DNA of 64,000 bases from Shewanella halifaxensis HAW-EB4. Its GTDB lineage: Bacteria > Pseudomonadota > Gammaproteobacteria > Enterobacterales > Shewanellaceae. The notes under the pieces were generated by a model, which was not told the origin of the DNA, ran no database searches, and saw only the letters and a program-made list of their open reading frames with translations. This document shows, piece after piece, positions 63,748-64,000 of this stretch. The position numbers and the translations under genes are program-made. Location of the stretch: the NCBI RefSeq assembly GCF_000019185.1, contig NC_010334.1, positions 558,001-622,000 of the forward strand. The letters run 5' to 3'. Positions within the stretch are counted from its first letter, which is position 1, and each line of letters begins with the position of its first letter.

Positions 63748-64000
63748 CTAGTAAAGCCTGTTGAAGATAGTTACTCGATGCTTCTTTGAAACATTCTTAG
63801 GCCACCAAAAAATAGGGAAAACATTATTGGAGCAATTTGAACGGAATAGCTGGTACAGAGATTCCGATTCTTTATAACCAAGTTTAAAATCCTGAAGCTG
63901 TAATTTCTTCCAATTTTTCCCAAGTTTGTTCTCCATACCCAAAACCGTAGATTTCAGAATTTCAGGGTTACTATTTTTATAATCAGATATACCTTTCTGA
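63748..64000 (-). CDS. Unidentified protein, C-terminal part (continues past the window)
   Basis: The frame stays open from the stop at 63748 to the window edge, so at least 84 codons belong to a longer gene; the TTG near 63942 need not be its start. Visible C-terminal segments: KNSNPEILKSTVLGMENKLG, DFKLGYKESESLYQLFR, FPIFWWPKNVSKKHRVTIFN. I do not recognise the family. As the first known gene before the small protein, retron RNA and RT, it is a candidate effector. Confidence 0.65.
   Translation of the reverse strand, partial: QKGISDYKNSNPEILKSTVLGMENKLGKNWKKLQLQDFKLGYKESESLYQLFRSNCSNNVFPIFWWPKNVSKKHRVTIFNRLY

Larger units (their letters stand above)
55512..64000. mobile_element. Gamma-Mobile-Trio (GMT) type island, left part
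   Basis: From the break in the radical SAM gene to the window end, the sequence holds three coupled genes of gmtY-gmtZ-gmtX type, then minus-strand cargo: a membrane protein, a retron-like RT with its RNA, a small protein and a partial gene. It appears more AT-rich than the flanking core genes. GMT islands are described as mobile elements carrying offensive and defensive cargo. Left end inferred from the interrupted gene; the exact junction may shift by a few bases; the right end is outside the window. Confidence 0.8.

Overview
The window reads as chromosomal DNA of a marine Shewanella-type gammaproteobacterium. The grounds are family-level recognition: the nadC-pilA-pilB block beside ampDE, the pdhR-aceEF-lpd cluster next to very large GGDEF/EAL proteins, a ZntR regulator with a Cys-rich Cu/Zn permease, a selenocysteine formate dehydrogenase island, and an OmcA/MtrC-type multiheme lipoprotein. 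Nothing was searched against a database; assignments rest on motifs and remembered family sequences.

Layout. 1-2656 (minus): type IV pilus genes pilB (cut by the window edge) and pilA, then nadC. 2903-4393 (plus): ampD-ampE. 4753-11563 (plus): pdhR-aceE-aceF and lpdA, the pyruvate dehydrogenase complex, with a perfect PdhR operator before pdhR. 11720-16183: a Reg_prop/Y_Y_Y/PAS/GGDEF/EAL sensor. 16277-18493: a patatin-POTRA-barrel protein (PlpD type). 18654-24515: hxpB (minus), acnB, rsd (minus), a candidate small RNA or leader, hemE. 24852-27419: a second GGDEF/EAL protein with a nine-G tract. 27409-31083 (minus): a small protein, then purD and purH, with the purD 3' end duplicated. 31431-34141: zntR, a permease with CCSSKK repeats, a DsbA-like lipoprotein.

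34862-46770 is a selenium/formate island: fdnG (in-frame UGA at codon 194 followed by a SECIS-like hairpin), fdnH, fdnI, fdhE, selA, selB, selC (tRNA-Sec, antisense and overlapping the end of selB), fdhD, yedE, yedF. The enzyme, its maturation factors, the selenocysteine insertion machinery and a putative selenium-related transporter pair lie together, so the island is nearly self-sufficient apart from selD and Mo-cofactor synthesis. It is followed by a YebC/YeeN protein (minus), a nine-heme OmcA/MtrC-like lipoprotein, a LysR regulator divergent from an emrA-emrB pump, elaA and a small hypothetical gene.

From about 55515 to the right edge the sequence is accessory. A radical SAM gene is interrupted just after its cluster-binding CxxxxxCxxC segment by an element carrying three translationally coupled genes that I recognise as a Gamma-Mobile-Trio: gmtY and gmtZ (tyrosine recombinase-like) and gmtX. 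GmtZ has six tandem 61-residue repeats. Cargo follows on the minus strand: an unidentified gene cut by the window edge, a small possibly winged-helix protein, a retron-like non-coding RNA (11-bp a1/a2 inverted repeat with an AGC branch site), a retron-type reverse transcriptase, and a small single-pass membrane protein. This GMT-borne retron cassette, with an unusually short predicted msd and unrecognised partner genes, is the best candidate here for an undescribed (probably anti-phage) system. The right end of the element is not in the window.
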